Positions 34,838 to 42,795 of a DNA stretch of 64,000 nucleotides are shown in pieces. Origin of the DNA: Clostridia bacterium (GTDB taxonomy: Bacteria > Bacillota > Clostridia > Acetivibrionales > DSM-2933); contig JAOAEJ010000053.1 in assembly GCA_026416815.1 (NCBI GenBank), forward strand, positions 1 through 64,000. Direction: 5' to 3'. Position 1 is the first letter of the stretch. Each line of letters starts with the position of its first letter. The position numbers and the translations under genes are program-made. The notes beneath the pieces were generated by a model, which saw nothing but the letters and a program-made list of their open reading frames with translations, had not been told where the DNA came from and made no database searches.

Positions 34838-35101
34838 ATGAATTTGGATGAATTTAAGAATAAGATAATCACAAATGTGTATCATATTGACCCGGAAAGG
34901 GAACTTCCTATGCATAATCACCCTAAGTATGATGAGGTTTTTTACTGCTTTAAAGGTGAGGGACTTGGCGTACTGGAAGATAGCGAAGTTCAACTAGAAG
35001 TAGGTAGGGTGTTTGTAGTTCCTGCAGGTATTATGCATACTGTTAAAACGAACACAGAGCTCTTTGTTTGTTCCTTTCAGATACCCCCGGTCGAGGATTA
35101 G
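34838..35101 (+). CDS. Cupin-domain protein
   Basis: 87 residues forming a single small cupin barrel, with the metal-binding motif pair visible as MHNHPKYDEVFYCFKGEG and VPAGIMHTVKT. The three histidines and one glutamate expected to bind a metal are present. The start is ATG at 34838 after GAAGGAG. Single-gene unit, divergent from the germination operon. Substrate unknown. Confidence 0.82.
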   Translation: MNLDEFKNKIITNVYHIDPERELPMHNHPKYDEVFYCFKGEGLGVLEDSEVQLEVGRVFVVPAGIMHTVKTNTELFVCSFQIPPVED

Positions 35102-35135
35102 GTGTAGGAGAGTTTTTTAAATGTTGGTAGTGAAA

Positions 35136-35158
35136 ATGGGGCATATGATATGCCCCAT
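35136..35158 (-). terminator. Terminator after the ferritin-like gene
   Basis: ATGGGGCATAT and ATATGCCCCAT share a tight loop, with TTTTC following on the minus strand. It lies between the convergent cupin and ferritin-like genes. Confidence 0.7.
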
Positions 35159-35180
35159 AAATCCTTTATTTCCCTATTAA

Positions 35181-35702
35181 TTAATCCTTTTTACTATTTA
35201 TTCTATTTAATAGATTTGTATAAAGCTGTAGATGAATTTCTTCATCTCTTTTGATTCTTAACAGAAGGTTTTTTATATCGGGCTCATCAATAAGTTCGGC
35301 ATGTTTTGTATAGTTTTCTATAGCAGTTTTTTCCGCCTGAATATTTGCCTCCAGCATTTCTTTCGGACTGATACCATAATTGGGATTTTTCCCGTTCCAA
35401 TAGTTACCCATGTTTTCGTGTCCACCTTTACACTCGGGATCACCACCGAGTTTTTCTATAGCTTCTCCCAGTAGTGCATAGTGCTTCATTTCAGCTTTTG
35501 CTATTGCTAAAACTGTCCGCGCAACTTCCACATTACCTCCGCCGTTTGTAAAATGCTGAAAGGTGTACTGGGTTATTGCGGTAAGCTCACTGTCTTTTCC
35601 TGCATAATCATCCATCAGCAGCTTTACATATTGTGGATTTTTGTCTACATTGCCTACTTTGGGGTAAGGCATATACTCTGCGTATTTATGAGGCTCTGTC
35701 AT
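35181..35702 (-). CDS. Ferritin-like di-iron (or Mn) protein
   Basis: 173 residues from ATG 35702 behind GAGGTGA. A four-helix bundle with the metal ligands in order: ELTAITQYTFQH, AKAEMKHYALLGEAIEKLGG, AEKTAIENYTKH and RDEEIHLQLY, that is two ExxH pairs. Between helices 2 and 3 is a Gly/Asn-rich loop. The family includes bacterioferritin-type and rubrerythrin-type oxidases used against oxygen and peroxide. There is no rubredoxin domain. The exact function is open. Confidence 0.8.
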   Translation of the reverse strand: MTEPHKYAEYMPYPKVGNVDKNPQYVKLLMDDYAGKDSELTAITQYTFQHFTNGGGNVEVARTVLAIAKAEMKHYALLGEAIEKLGGDPECKGGHENMGNYWNGKNPNYGISPKEMLEANIQAEKTAIENYTKHAELIDEPDIKNLLLRIKRDEEIHLQLYTNLLNRINSKKD

Positions 35703-35863
35703 CAAAATCACCTCTACATTATTCTAATTCACAATATGTTATGCTTATGTAAACAGTTACTATTGTGGGTATTTATTATACAAATATAATAAATAGTGCA
35801 ATAAATAAAAAAGGCTCCATATTCACAAGGTAGGGGGCTTAATGTACATAATATAAAACTACT

Positions 35864-36379
35864 CTATAATAAGCAATCTATATCTTCCCAAACATACGCG
35901 AATTGCTGTAGTTCCTTTCCTCCCCTGTTAATAATCCTCTCACCAACTATCTTTCCTCCCAAGTGTTCATAAAACAACCGTGAAGGGTTTTTTTCAAGCG
36001 TCCATAAAATCATATTTCTAACACTGTTCTCCATAAATTTTAACACTACTTCTTTTATAAGTAACTTTCCAATACCTTTGCGTTGATATTCCTTAAGTAT
36101 ATATATTGAACTGACTTCCCCCTCAAACAAATCATTAACCCTTTCTAAATTTGCTGAAACAAAACCAACAATCTCTCCTTCATCTGTCTCCGCAATATAC
36201 ATAAATTCCTTTCTGTTCTCATTAAATAATCTCTCATCCCAACCTTTTGCAATAACCTTATAGGATAGATTATTCAAATACTCTTCAGGCATAATTCCTT
36301 TGTAAGTGGTGCGATTGCTTTCAACCTGAACCTTTGCAACAGAAAGTAAATCATTCTTATTTACTTCTCTAATTATCAT
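35864..36379 (-). CDS. GNAT family N-acetyltransferase
   Basis: 171 residues from ATG 36379 (an ATG 9 bases earlier is also in frame). The acetyl-CoA loop YQRKGIGKLLI follows the strand VSSIYILKE, and the C-terminal strand pair contains LWTLEKNPSRLFYEHLGGKIVGE, typical of GNAT enzymes acting on small molecules. Substrate unknown. It lies in an accessory stretch with other possible resistance-type genes. Confidence 0.85.
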   Translation of the reverse strand: MIIREVNKNDLLSVAKVQVESNRTTYKGIMPEEYLNNLSYKVIAKGWDERLFNENRKEFMYIAETDEGEIVGFVSANLERVNDLFEGEVSSIYILKEYQRKGIGKLLIKEVVLKFMENSVRNMILWTLEKNPSRLFYEHLGGKIVGERIINRGGKELQQFAYVWEDIDCLL

Positions 36380-36521
36380 AGCCCTCACCCTCAGTTTAAT
36401 AGTAGATTCTTTTCGATTTAGATGTAATAAACTGCAAAAAATATATAAAAATTATCCACTGTCCCCTATGGAAAGTCAGCTTAGGTTATGTGTAATCTGT
36501 GATACGATCATAGTTATGTTG

Positions 36522-37289
36522 CTATTCAACTCCCCTGTTTTGAGCCCACCACACCTTAGATATTTCCAGAAAATCTACCCCTGTTTTAATGACTTCAAGG
36601 GCATTATCAATTGAGCTTTCATTTGGGTAATGCTTAACAACAGCGTTATAGAACTCCCTTATCACTTTCCCTAAAGGTGTATTCCCATCAGTCAATTGTA
36701 TAGCCTTATCTTTAGGCAAATTCCATACATATAAAGCATCCCTCTTTTCTAAAACCAGAACGCTATATAATATCGGCCATACCTTTGTACAAAGGAGCCT
36801 TATATTACTTGATAACCTTTCCCCTCCATGTTCCACTAAACAATCAATTATAAAATCGGGAACAGCTTTTAAATTCTCGAGGGACTTTTTCGCATTTTCT
36901 ATTAGCTGCTCATTAGTTGCTTCATTTATCTGTGGGGTTCCGCTTACAACTTGATATGTACCTGAAATTAGCCCTATATCATTTTTTAAAGTATCAATAT
37001 TTTTAACATCGCACTGAATATATCTAAATGGCTTAGGACAAATACTCGATAAATCCTTTTGAATTTTTAACCCCAACTCAATGGGAATTTTGCCATAGGA
37101 ATTGAAAGCGGAACCCCTTAGATACAGCTTGAAATCAATATCACTACAGCCCGGAATAAAACCTCCCTTAACAGCAGAGCCATGAACAATCAATCCGTCA
37201 AACCAAGCCTCGGTATGCTTTTTATATGTATTTGAGACTTCATTTACTATTGCCTTGATTTTATTAGCTGTTTCATTTGTTGTGTTCAT
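36522..37289 (-). CDS. Nucleotidyltransferase-domain protein (aminoglycoside adenylyltransferase-like)
   Basis: 255 residues from ATG 37289, preceded by GGGAG; an upstream in-frame start at 37334 would add 15 residues. The nucleotidyltransferase motif is VHGSAVKGGFIPGCSDIDFKL, with GS and paired aspartates for metal and NTP. The C-terminal half is helical, as in AadA-like enzymes. It may modify an antibiotic or another small molecule; resistance is not shown. A GNAT gene and a broken beta-lactamase gene lie on either side. Confidence 0.75.
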   Translation of the reverse strand: MNTTNETANKIKAIVNEVSNTYKKHTEAWFDGLIVHGSAVKGGFIPGCSDIDFKLYLRGSAFNSYGKIPIELGLKIQKDLSSICPKPFRYIQCDVKNIDTLKNDIGLISGTYQVVSGTPQINEATNEQLIENAKKSLENLKAVPDFIIDCLVEHGGERLSSNIRLLCTKVWPILYSVLVLEKRDALYVWNLPKDKAIQLTDGNTPLGKVIREFYNAVVKHYPNESSIDNALEVIKTGVDFLEISKVWWAQNRGVE

Positions 37290-37404
37290 TATAACTCCCA
37301 CTCCCGATACTTTCCAATGTTTACGCCATGGCATTTAAATATACTTGGTTCCATATCCGAGAATACATAGCCAATTACATAAACTGAATAATCATTAGCT
37401 TACT

Positions 37405-37824
37405 CTAAAATATATTTTTATCTTTTAGAATTTTTAGGGCTATCTCCTTAGCCTTAACACCTGTAGCCTCTTTTGGAGCTTCAATATTTGTTGCAAAAAA
37501 GTAGACATTTTCACCCTTTTCAACATATCCAACAAACCATCCAATGACATATTGATCGCTTGACCCCTGTCGAATAAACTTGCCACTTGCTAGACCGGAT
37601 CCGGTTTTTCCCGACAGTACAGCATCATTTTCTTTTGATAAAACCAATATCTTTTTTACAATATCAATATTCCTTTTAGAGACAGGTACTTGATATGTAT
37701 ATATTCTTTTCAGAATTTCTACCTGTTGTTTTGGAGATATCTTCAAAGAAGCTTGCTGCCAAAACTGTGTTATACCGCCAGAAATATCCTTGTTGCCATA
37801 GCCTAATTTGTTTAAGTAAGAATG
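37405..37824 (-). pseudogene. 5'-truncated class D beta-lactamase remnant
   Basis: The open frame reads from SYLNKLGYGNKDISGG through GITQFWQQASLKISP to the KTG motif region SGKTGSG and GWFVGYVEKGENVYFFATNIE, the C-terminal half of class D (OXA-like) beta-lactamases. An in-frame TAA at 37825-37827 cuts it off and no upstream part with the STFK or SxV motifs can be found. The catalytic serine and lysine are therefore missing. A fragment that starts inside the gene at an internal ATG (37746) would not be active. Confidence 0.75.
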
Positions 37825-37876
37825 TTATCTTATTTTTTTAGTAATGTCAACGTTAAGTACGGATAGTTTACTCAAA

Positions 37877-37909
37877 ATAAAAAAGGCCCAGTCTTAAGCA
37901 ACAGAGCCT
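37877..37909 (-). terminator. Terminator after the lipase gene
   Basis: On the minus strand AGGCTC and GGGCCT (one wobble pair) are followed by TTTTTTATTTT. It lies about 100 bases past the lipase stop. Confidence 0.6.
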
Positions 37910-38005
37910 CTCATGCTAGTATGCATGCCGTAATTTAATTCCTTCGGAACAACAAGAACCACATTAACCTTAGTATACTCCTATATATGGCCTTTCCCCG
38001 CACAC

Positions 38006-38824
38006 TCAGTCATGTATATAACATGTACCTGTATCAGGACAAAAACCCGGATTTTCAAGGCGTAACTTTTCGGTAAAATCAGGATCCTCTTTGCTTAGGG
38101 TATTAAAATAACAGTTTATCCTATGATTAAGAAACATATTATTCATTTGAAAAGCTATGGGATATTTTTTATTGACATGTCGATAGATCAGTCCATCTTC
38201 TGTAAACGGAGCCGGATACTCCGCAGCCGGTAGAGTAGGTATAAAGTCATGGTCATTGTAAATACGTATGCTTCTTTTTATCTCTTTGTTAAAGCATTTT
38301 ACAAAAGTAGGGTCACCGACACGTCCAGCTGCAAACGTATATAAGGTAGTTTTTTTAAACTTAGTATTCATTGCAATATCTAAAGACGCAAGTATTGCTA
38401 AATCTCCCCCTAAGCTGTGACCTGTAATAAACAGTTTTTTTGATGGAGAAAGTCTGTTTAATTCTTCGATTAAATTATCTCTTGTGGATTGATAGATATT
38501 TGTAATTCCTCGATGGGTATTCCCTGTATTTTCTACATAAGGATAAGGCATTTGAAATATGTCCAGGTCTGAGTCCAAATCCTCATTTGTATCTGTTCCT
38601 CTAAACGCTAAAATGATTTTATCCTTTGACTCTGCAATAAAACCAAACACTGCTTGTTTAGGTTCAGCGACACCAGAAATAGCATTAATGGTATATCGGC
38701 GTTCAAAGCCTTTTGGTAAGATAAGCTTTCCTTTTTCAAAAAACGGGTAAGTTTGATAGCATATGGCTGCAAGTAGTATGGCATCTTCACTTCTAAAAAA
38801 ACCTTTTATATTAGCAATACCCAT
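38006..38824 (-). CDS. Class 3 lipase family protein
   Basis: 272 residues from ATG 38824 after AAAGGAG. It has an alpha/beta hydrolase core with the nucleophile elbow GHSLGG in LFITGHSLGGDLAIL, FAFRGTDTNEDL-type AFRGTD (oxyanion region), VGDPTFVKCF with the likely catalytic Asp, and a C-terminal His in YRHVNKKYP. There is no signal peptide, so it is probably cytoplasmic or spore-associated. Acts on acylglycerols or other esters; substrate unknown. Confidence 0.85.
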   Translation of the reverse strand: MGIANIKGFFRSEDAILLAAICYQTYPFFEKGKLILPKGFERRYTINAISGVAEPKQAVFGFIAESKDKIILAFRGTDTNEDLDSDLDIFQMPYPYVENTGNTHRGITNIYQSTRDNLIEELNRLSPSKKLFITGHSLGGDLAILASLDIAMNTKFKKTTLYTFAAGRVGDPTFVKCFNKEIKRSIRIYNDHDFIPTLPAAEYPAPFTEDGLIYRHVNKKYPIAFQMNNMFLNHRINCYFNTLSKEDPDFTEKLRLENPGFCPDTGTCYIHD

Positions 38825-38952
38825 TCTTGCAACTCCTTTCACAATTCAACATTATGTCTACTTCAGTATATGAAATGGTTTGCTTAATTGTTATGTGAAT
38901 CGCGTAAATTATAGGTATGCTATTAATAGCTTTAGATTGATAATGAAATATT

Positions 38953-39828
38953 TTATCTATTCGTTTTAAGACAATTTTTATTTGGTTTTAATGTATATTT
39001 TTCAATCAAAATAAATGTTGTTATGCAAAATACCTGTATAAGTAAGTAATATATTAATTTCCAATCTCCATGAATAATAAAGATGTTCATTTTTGCATAT
39101 GTAGTTTGAACTATAAGTGCAATAATATAAGCTGCTATTTTCCAATACCATTTTTTTAGTATACATACAAAGAATACAACTAAGGAAGATATAATAAGAT
39201 GATTTGTAAAAGCAATTATGGTACTTGAAAGATAGAAATCCCTAGCTAGATTATTAATCAAACCTAACTGATAATGCTGCTTGCCTAAAAGCAATAGTAT
39301 TGGAGTTGGAATGTGTATGATTAAAAATGCAACAAAGTAAAATATTATCGTCCTAGTTAATCCGCAACGTTCTTGATTCATTTTAGAAAACCATTTCTTT
39401 GTAATAAGCAAAAATAGAACAACATTAATAGCTGACATATAGTATCTCCACCAATGCTGCTCATATAGTCCGAGTTTTACAAATATATACTCTATAAGTA
39501 CAAATATTACTGCAACCAAGGCAAAATAGCCATATCGCAAAGAATAAGCCACCATCACAGTCGCTGCTGCGGGGAACATGCTCGCATTGAGAAATAAATG
39601 GCCAAGTAAGTTCTGTGCCCAAGGGTTTTGGAACAAACCCGTTTTATATGCGTAAGAATTAAAAAGCCCAAGTACAATAAATTCGCCAATCCATGTTATT
39701 GCTGATGCAAATATATAAAACACTATGAATGTAGAAATTTTATAAGTATCTCTTTTCATATATATCGCATAGGCTGCAATTCCCATACTGATGGCAGCTA
39801 AGCCAATATACCACATTACGTTTGACAT
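38953..39828 (-). CDS. CBO0543-family multi-pass membrane protein
   Basis: 291 residues from ATG 39828 with GGGGTG before it. About eight hydrophobic segments. The motif IEYIFVKLGLYEQHWWRYYMSAINV is characteristic of the CBO0543 family, found in spore-forming Firmicutes and of unknown function. Two shorter proteins of similar kind are encoded at 41648-42594, so the region holds a local family expansion. Confidence 0.7.
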   Translation of the reverse strand: MSNVMWYIGLAAISMGIAAYAIYMKRDTYKISTFIVFYIFASAITWIGEFIVLGLFNSYAYKTGLFQNPWAQNLLGHLFLNASMFPAAATVMVAYSLRYGYFALVAVIFVLIEYIFVKLGLYEQHWWRYYMSAINVVLFLLITKKWFSKMNQERCGLTRTIIFYFVAFLIIHIPTPILLLLGKQHYQLGLINNLARDFYLSSTIIAFTNHLIISSLVVFFVCILKKWYWKIAAYIIALIVQTTYAKMNIFIIHGDWKLIYYLLIQVFCITTFILIEKYTLKPNKNCLKTNR

Positions 39829-39937
39829 ATTACACCCCGTTTTATTCATTAAGCTTATCATTACACTTTTGACAATAATTTTATTTGCTTCTATTTATTT
39901 AATGTTGCTTATTTCGATAGATTTATTCAAATAATAT

Positions 39938-40036
39938 AGATAGTTTAAGTTGAAAGTGATTTTATCCAGTTAGGCAAATCGCACTTCCACAGCTCATTGC
40001 CTAACTGGAAATCACTAAGTTCAACCTAGACTATCT
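39938..40036. repeat. Interspersed repeat family B, copy 3
   Basis: 99 bp with AGATAG and CTATCT ends. The arms ATCCAGTTAGGCAA and TTGCCTAACTGGAA pair well. It is reversed relative to copy 2, since its right side carries the AACTTAGTGATTTCC segment that copies 1 and 2 have on the left. It lies upstream of the CBO0543-type gene. Confidence 0.8.
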
Positions 40037-40121
40037 GTCATTCATATAACTTGTACTCTATATTATTCTCAACTAACTTTTGAAATATTTGAATATCTAA
40101 AATTAGGATAATATATATCAT

Positions 40122-40146
40122 AGATAAGTCAGTGTAAACTTAGTGT
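40122..40146 (+). repeat. Family B fragment (left end only)
   Basis: AGATAAGTCAGTGTAAACTT and the following AGTG match the left end of family B copy 2 with one difference. The matching right half is absent. It lies 85 bases from the complete copy 3. Confidence 0.7.
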
Positions 40147-40209
40147 TGTATTATCAAGTATCCACAAAGAACTTTTTATCTTACCCCTCAATCTTTAAAC
40201 TACGCTCAT

Positions 40210-41073
40210 TTAAGCATATATACGGAGTGTTTGACCAGTCATATAACTTGATTCATCCGAGGCTAAAAACACATAACCAGGTGCTATCTCAAAAGGCTGA
40301 GCAGCCCTTCCCATAGGAGTGGAAGTCCCCCATGAAGCGACAATATCAGGATTAAAGGCTGCAGGAACTATAGGTGTCCAAGTTTCACCTGGGGCTATAC
40401 AATTTACGCGAATACCCCGCGGAAGTAAATTTCTGGATAGTGCCCCGGTGAATGTGACAATAGCACCCTTGGATGTTTCATAATCAACTGCACTTCCATA
40501 AGGCTCAAAAGCTGCTATGGAGGACGTGTTAATAATTGAGCTGCCTGGTTTCATATAAGGTAATGCAGCTTTCGTTAAATAAAAGCAGGAAAACACATTT
40601 ACACTAAAGGTTAATTCCAACTGGCATTTTGATATATTTTCCACTTGATTTTTGGGAAAAATTACAGCAGCATTATTTACTAATATGTCCAATTTACCGA
40701 AATTACAAATAACCTCTTGAATAATATGCTGACAATTTAATTCGGAACTGATATCGGCAGCTATGGTTATACACTTTCTACCAAGTTGTATTATTCTGGA
40801 CTTTGTTTCGGCTGCATCTACATGTTCGTTTAAATAAACTATGACAATATCCGCCCCTTCTTTTGAAAAGGCATAAGCAACAGCCCTGCCAATACCACTA
40901 TCTCCACCTGTAATAACTGCCACCTTGTTCAATAGTTTTCCTCCGGATTTTTCGGGCAAAGGGGGTTCAGATATAGGCTTTGGAGTCATTATAGCCTCAA
41001 TACCTGGCTGTTGGGGTTGATGCTGAGGAGGAAAGCTTGTTGGCAAATTATAAGGATTAAAGTACTGTCTCAT
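40210..41073 (-). CDS. Short-chain dehydrogenase/reductase, YdaD/GSP39-like
   Basis: 287 residues. A Pro/Gln-rich N-terminal extension (about 1-45) is followed by a Rossmann fold with ITGGDSGIGRAVAYAFSKEGAD, NNAAVIF, the catalytic Ser in NTSSIAAF and the YxxxK pair in YETSKGA, and the LPRGIRVNCIAPGETWTP segment. The extension plus core match the general-stress oxidoreductases of Bacillus. NADP(H)-dependent, substrate unknown. The C-terminus TGQTLRIYA lacks the usual Gly-rich end. Confidence 0.85.
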   Translation of the reverse strand: MRQYFNPYNLPTSFPPQHQPQQPGIEAIMTPKPISEPPLPEKSGGKLLNKVAVITGGDSGIGRAVAYAFSKEGADIVIVYLNEHVDAAETKSRIIQLGRKCITIAADISSELNCQHIIQEVICNFGKLDILVNNAAVIFPKNQVENISKCQLELTFSVNVFSCFYLTKAALPYMKPGSSIINTSSIAAFEPYGSAVDYETSKGAIVTFTGALSRNLLPRGIRVNCIAPGETWTPIVPAAFNPDIVASWGTSTPMGRAAQPFEIAPGYVFLASDESSYMTGQTLRIYA

Positions 41074-41322
41074 TTATAGACATCCCCATTAAAAACTTTT
41101 CTTACATACATGATATGTATTTTATTCCGAAATGGTTAAACTAAATAATTATAGAACTGACCCGATGATGTTACGCCTATTTAAATTTCCGAAATAAAGA
41201 TTTTATCTGTAACATTGGATATGAGAAAAATATTTCCTGCAATTTATGGAAAGCTGTCTATAATAATAAATTTTCTTAATTTGGGGTAATATTAAAGAAA
41301 ATAAATAATTGGAGTTAAAAAA

Positions 41323-41600
41323 ATGACTGAACATAAAAATATAAACAAATTAATTAATGAGAAATCTCCTTACCTTCTTCAACATGCTCACAACCCAGTT
41401 GATTGGTATCCATGGGGGCCCGAGGCTTTTTTACGTGCAGTAGATGAGGACAAACCCATATTTTAAAGTATTGGCTATAGCACCTGCCATTGGTGTCACA
41501 ACCGTCATGGTATCTAAAAAAAGCACTATAATTAAAAGTACAGAATACTTGATGAAGAGAAACTTTTATCAACGGAATATATCGCTACCTTTAAACACAT
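41323..41600 (+). pseudogene. N-terminal fragment of a DUF255/YyaL gene, decaying
   Basis: ATG 41323 (after GGAG) opens a frame that mirrors the intact gene at 42796: [20 protein letters not shown], then EDKPIF, then an in-frame TAA where the intact gene has CTG, then [11 protein letters not shown] in the same frame. Similarity fades after about 60 codons, with a weak DEE...EYIA match and further stops. The remaining 600 codons of the family are missing. It is a partial tandem duplicate that has lost function. Confidence 0.85.
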
Positions 41601-41647
41601 ACTAGTTGCAAGTGTAATAACTAATTCCTTCTATCGAGGTGAGCTAA

Positions 41648-42118
41648 ATGAATCCTCATTTATACACTTTTTTAATAAGCTTTGTTTTATTTTTATTATT
41701 ACTTGACTGGGAAAAAATACATATTAATATTTATGGTGGAATTATCGCAGCAGTATTTAAGCTCATTTTCAACCTGGATGCATCTATTTTACGCCTTTGG
41801 AAATACAATGGAGTTAATTCACATTTGCCTGATTCCATCCTTTTTTCAGATAATATTAATATATTTACCATCGGGTTTGCATTTACAATGGGAATTCTAT
41901 TTTTACAATTCCTGCCGCATAACATATACTTGCAGTTAACTCATGGTCTACTTTGGGCACTGTTTTATGTTTTGCTTAAATATATATCTGCGGCGTTTAA
42001 TATACTGACTTATATCTATCTTAAACCCTATGGTGCATCACATATACTCCTTTTTCTATTAAGTCTTGCCTGGTTTAAAACCAATTTTCTTAAACCCAAT
42101 AAATTTCTAAATACTTAG
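41648..42118 (+). CDS. Short CBO0543-like membrane protein, paralogue 1
   Basis: 156 residues from ATG 41648 after GAGGTGA. Five hydrophobic segments, with the LLDWEKIHINIYGG opening and a conserved GFAFTMGILFLQFLP segment shared with the next gene (GLAFTMGVIFMQYLP). Function unknown. It forms an operon with two genes downstream and lies between the broken and intact copies of the DUF255 gene. Confidence 0.65.
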   Translation: MNPHLYTFLISFVLFLLLLDWEKIHINIYGGIIAAVFKLIFNLDASILRLWKYNGVNSHLPDSILFSDNINIFTIGFAFTMGILFLQFLPHNIYLQLTHGLLWALFYVLLKYISAAFNILTYIYLKPYGASHILLFLLSLAWFKTNFLKPNKFLNT

Positions 42119-42132
42119 CAAGAGGTGATATT

Positions 42133-42594
42133 TTGAAATCAATTATATTAAATGGTTGGTTCTACACTTTCATTATTGGCTGGGTTGTTTTTTTATTGTT
42201 AATTGATTGGCACTTATTCAAAAAAAACGTTTGGGCAGGTATAGCTTGTTCTATTTTGGAATTATGGCAAGATGGAGTTAGTATTCACTTGGGATTGTAC
42301 CGTGTACAAAACGCTGGCATATACTTGCTGGGAATACCAGTTTTCTTTACAATTGGACTTGCATTTACTATGGGGGTAATATTTATGCAGTATTTACCAA
42401 GCAATAACAAATTACAATTAATACATATATTTGTATTCTCAATAGGGTTTGTAATCTTCGAAACCCGCTTAGTCAAATACGGCTTTCTTGTACATATACA
42501 TTATAATTATACGGCCAGTTTTTTTATTAATATACTTATTATGACAAGCATTGCGTGGTTTAAACAATTAGTTTATATCTCCAAATCCAAATGA
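42133..42594 (+). CDS. Short CBO0543-like membrane protein, paralogue 2
   Basis: 153 residues from TTG 42133 behind AGAGGTGAT, 14 bases after the previous stop. Same topology and motifs as paralogue 1 (LLIDWHLFKKNVWAG, FTIGLAFTMGVIFMQYLP) at perhaps 30% identity by eye, so an old duplication. A further short frame follows immediately. Function unknown. Confidence 0.65.
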   Translation: MKSIILNGWFYTFIIGWVVFLLLIDWHLFKKNVWAGIACSILELWQDGVSIHLGLYRVQNAGIYLLGIPVFFTIGLAFTMGVIFMQYLPSNNKLQLIHIFVFSIGFVIFETRLVKYGFLVHIHYNYTASFFINILIMTSIAWFKQLVYISKSK

Positions 42595-42603
42595 GGTGGT
42601 ATT

Positions 42604-42699
42604 ATGTGGAAGTTTTATCTATACATTACACTGGAGGGAGTAGGGATATATATCTGGTGTAAAATTATCAATATATTAGATAAGAAGTACCCAACTTGA
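42604..42699 (+). CDS. 31-residue hydrophobic peptide, third gene of the CBO0543-like operon
   Basis: ATG 42604 is preceded by GAGGTGGT, which overlaps the stop of paralogue 2, so translation is coupled. The peptide starts MWKFYLYITLEG and ends LDKKYPT, with one likely membrane segment. No homologue is known to me. Strong ribosome site and tight spacing are the only support. Confidence 0.45.
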   Translation: MWKFYLYITLEGVGIYIWCKIINILDKKYPT

Positions 42700-42795
42700 T
42701 ATACAAGTAGATTAATTATTATTAGAAACTCATTTTTATTGTTTTCATCAAATCAGGGTAATAATAAACTGAATATTTCTTTAGGAGATGAAAAA

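Noticed and set aside
34751-34993. 80-codon open frame on the minus strand before gerA
   Set aside because: It runs opposite the cupin gene, which has the full metal-binding motifs and a good ribosome site.
36401-36446. Possible degraded family A copy (GTAGATTCTTTT and GTAATAAACTGCAAAAAA)
   Set aside because: The two matching pieces are in the wrong order and spacing, and the sequence is of low complexity; chance similarity cannot be excluded.
41354-41572. 72-codon open frame on the minus strand
   Set aside because: It is the complement of the decaying DUF255 fragment; a similar shadow exists opposite the intact gene at 42722-42958.
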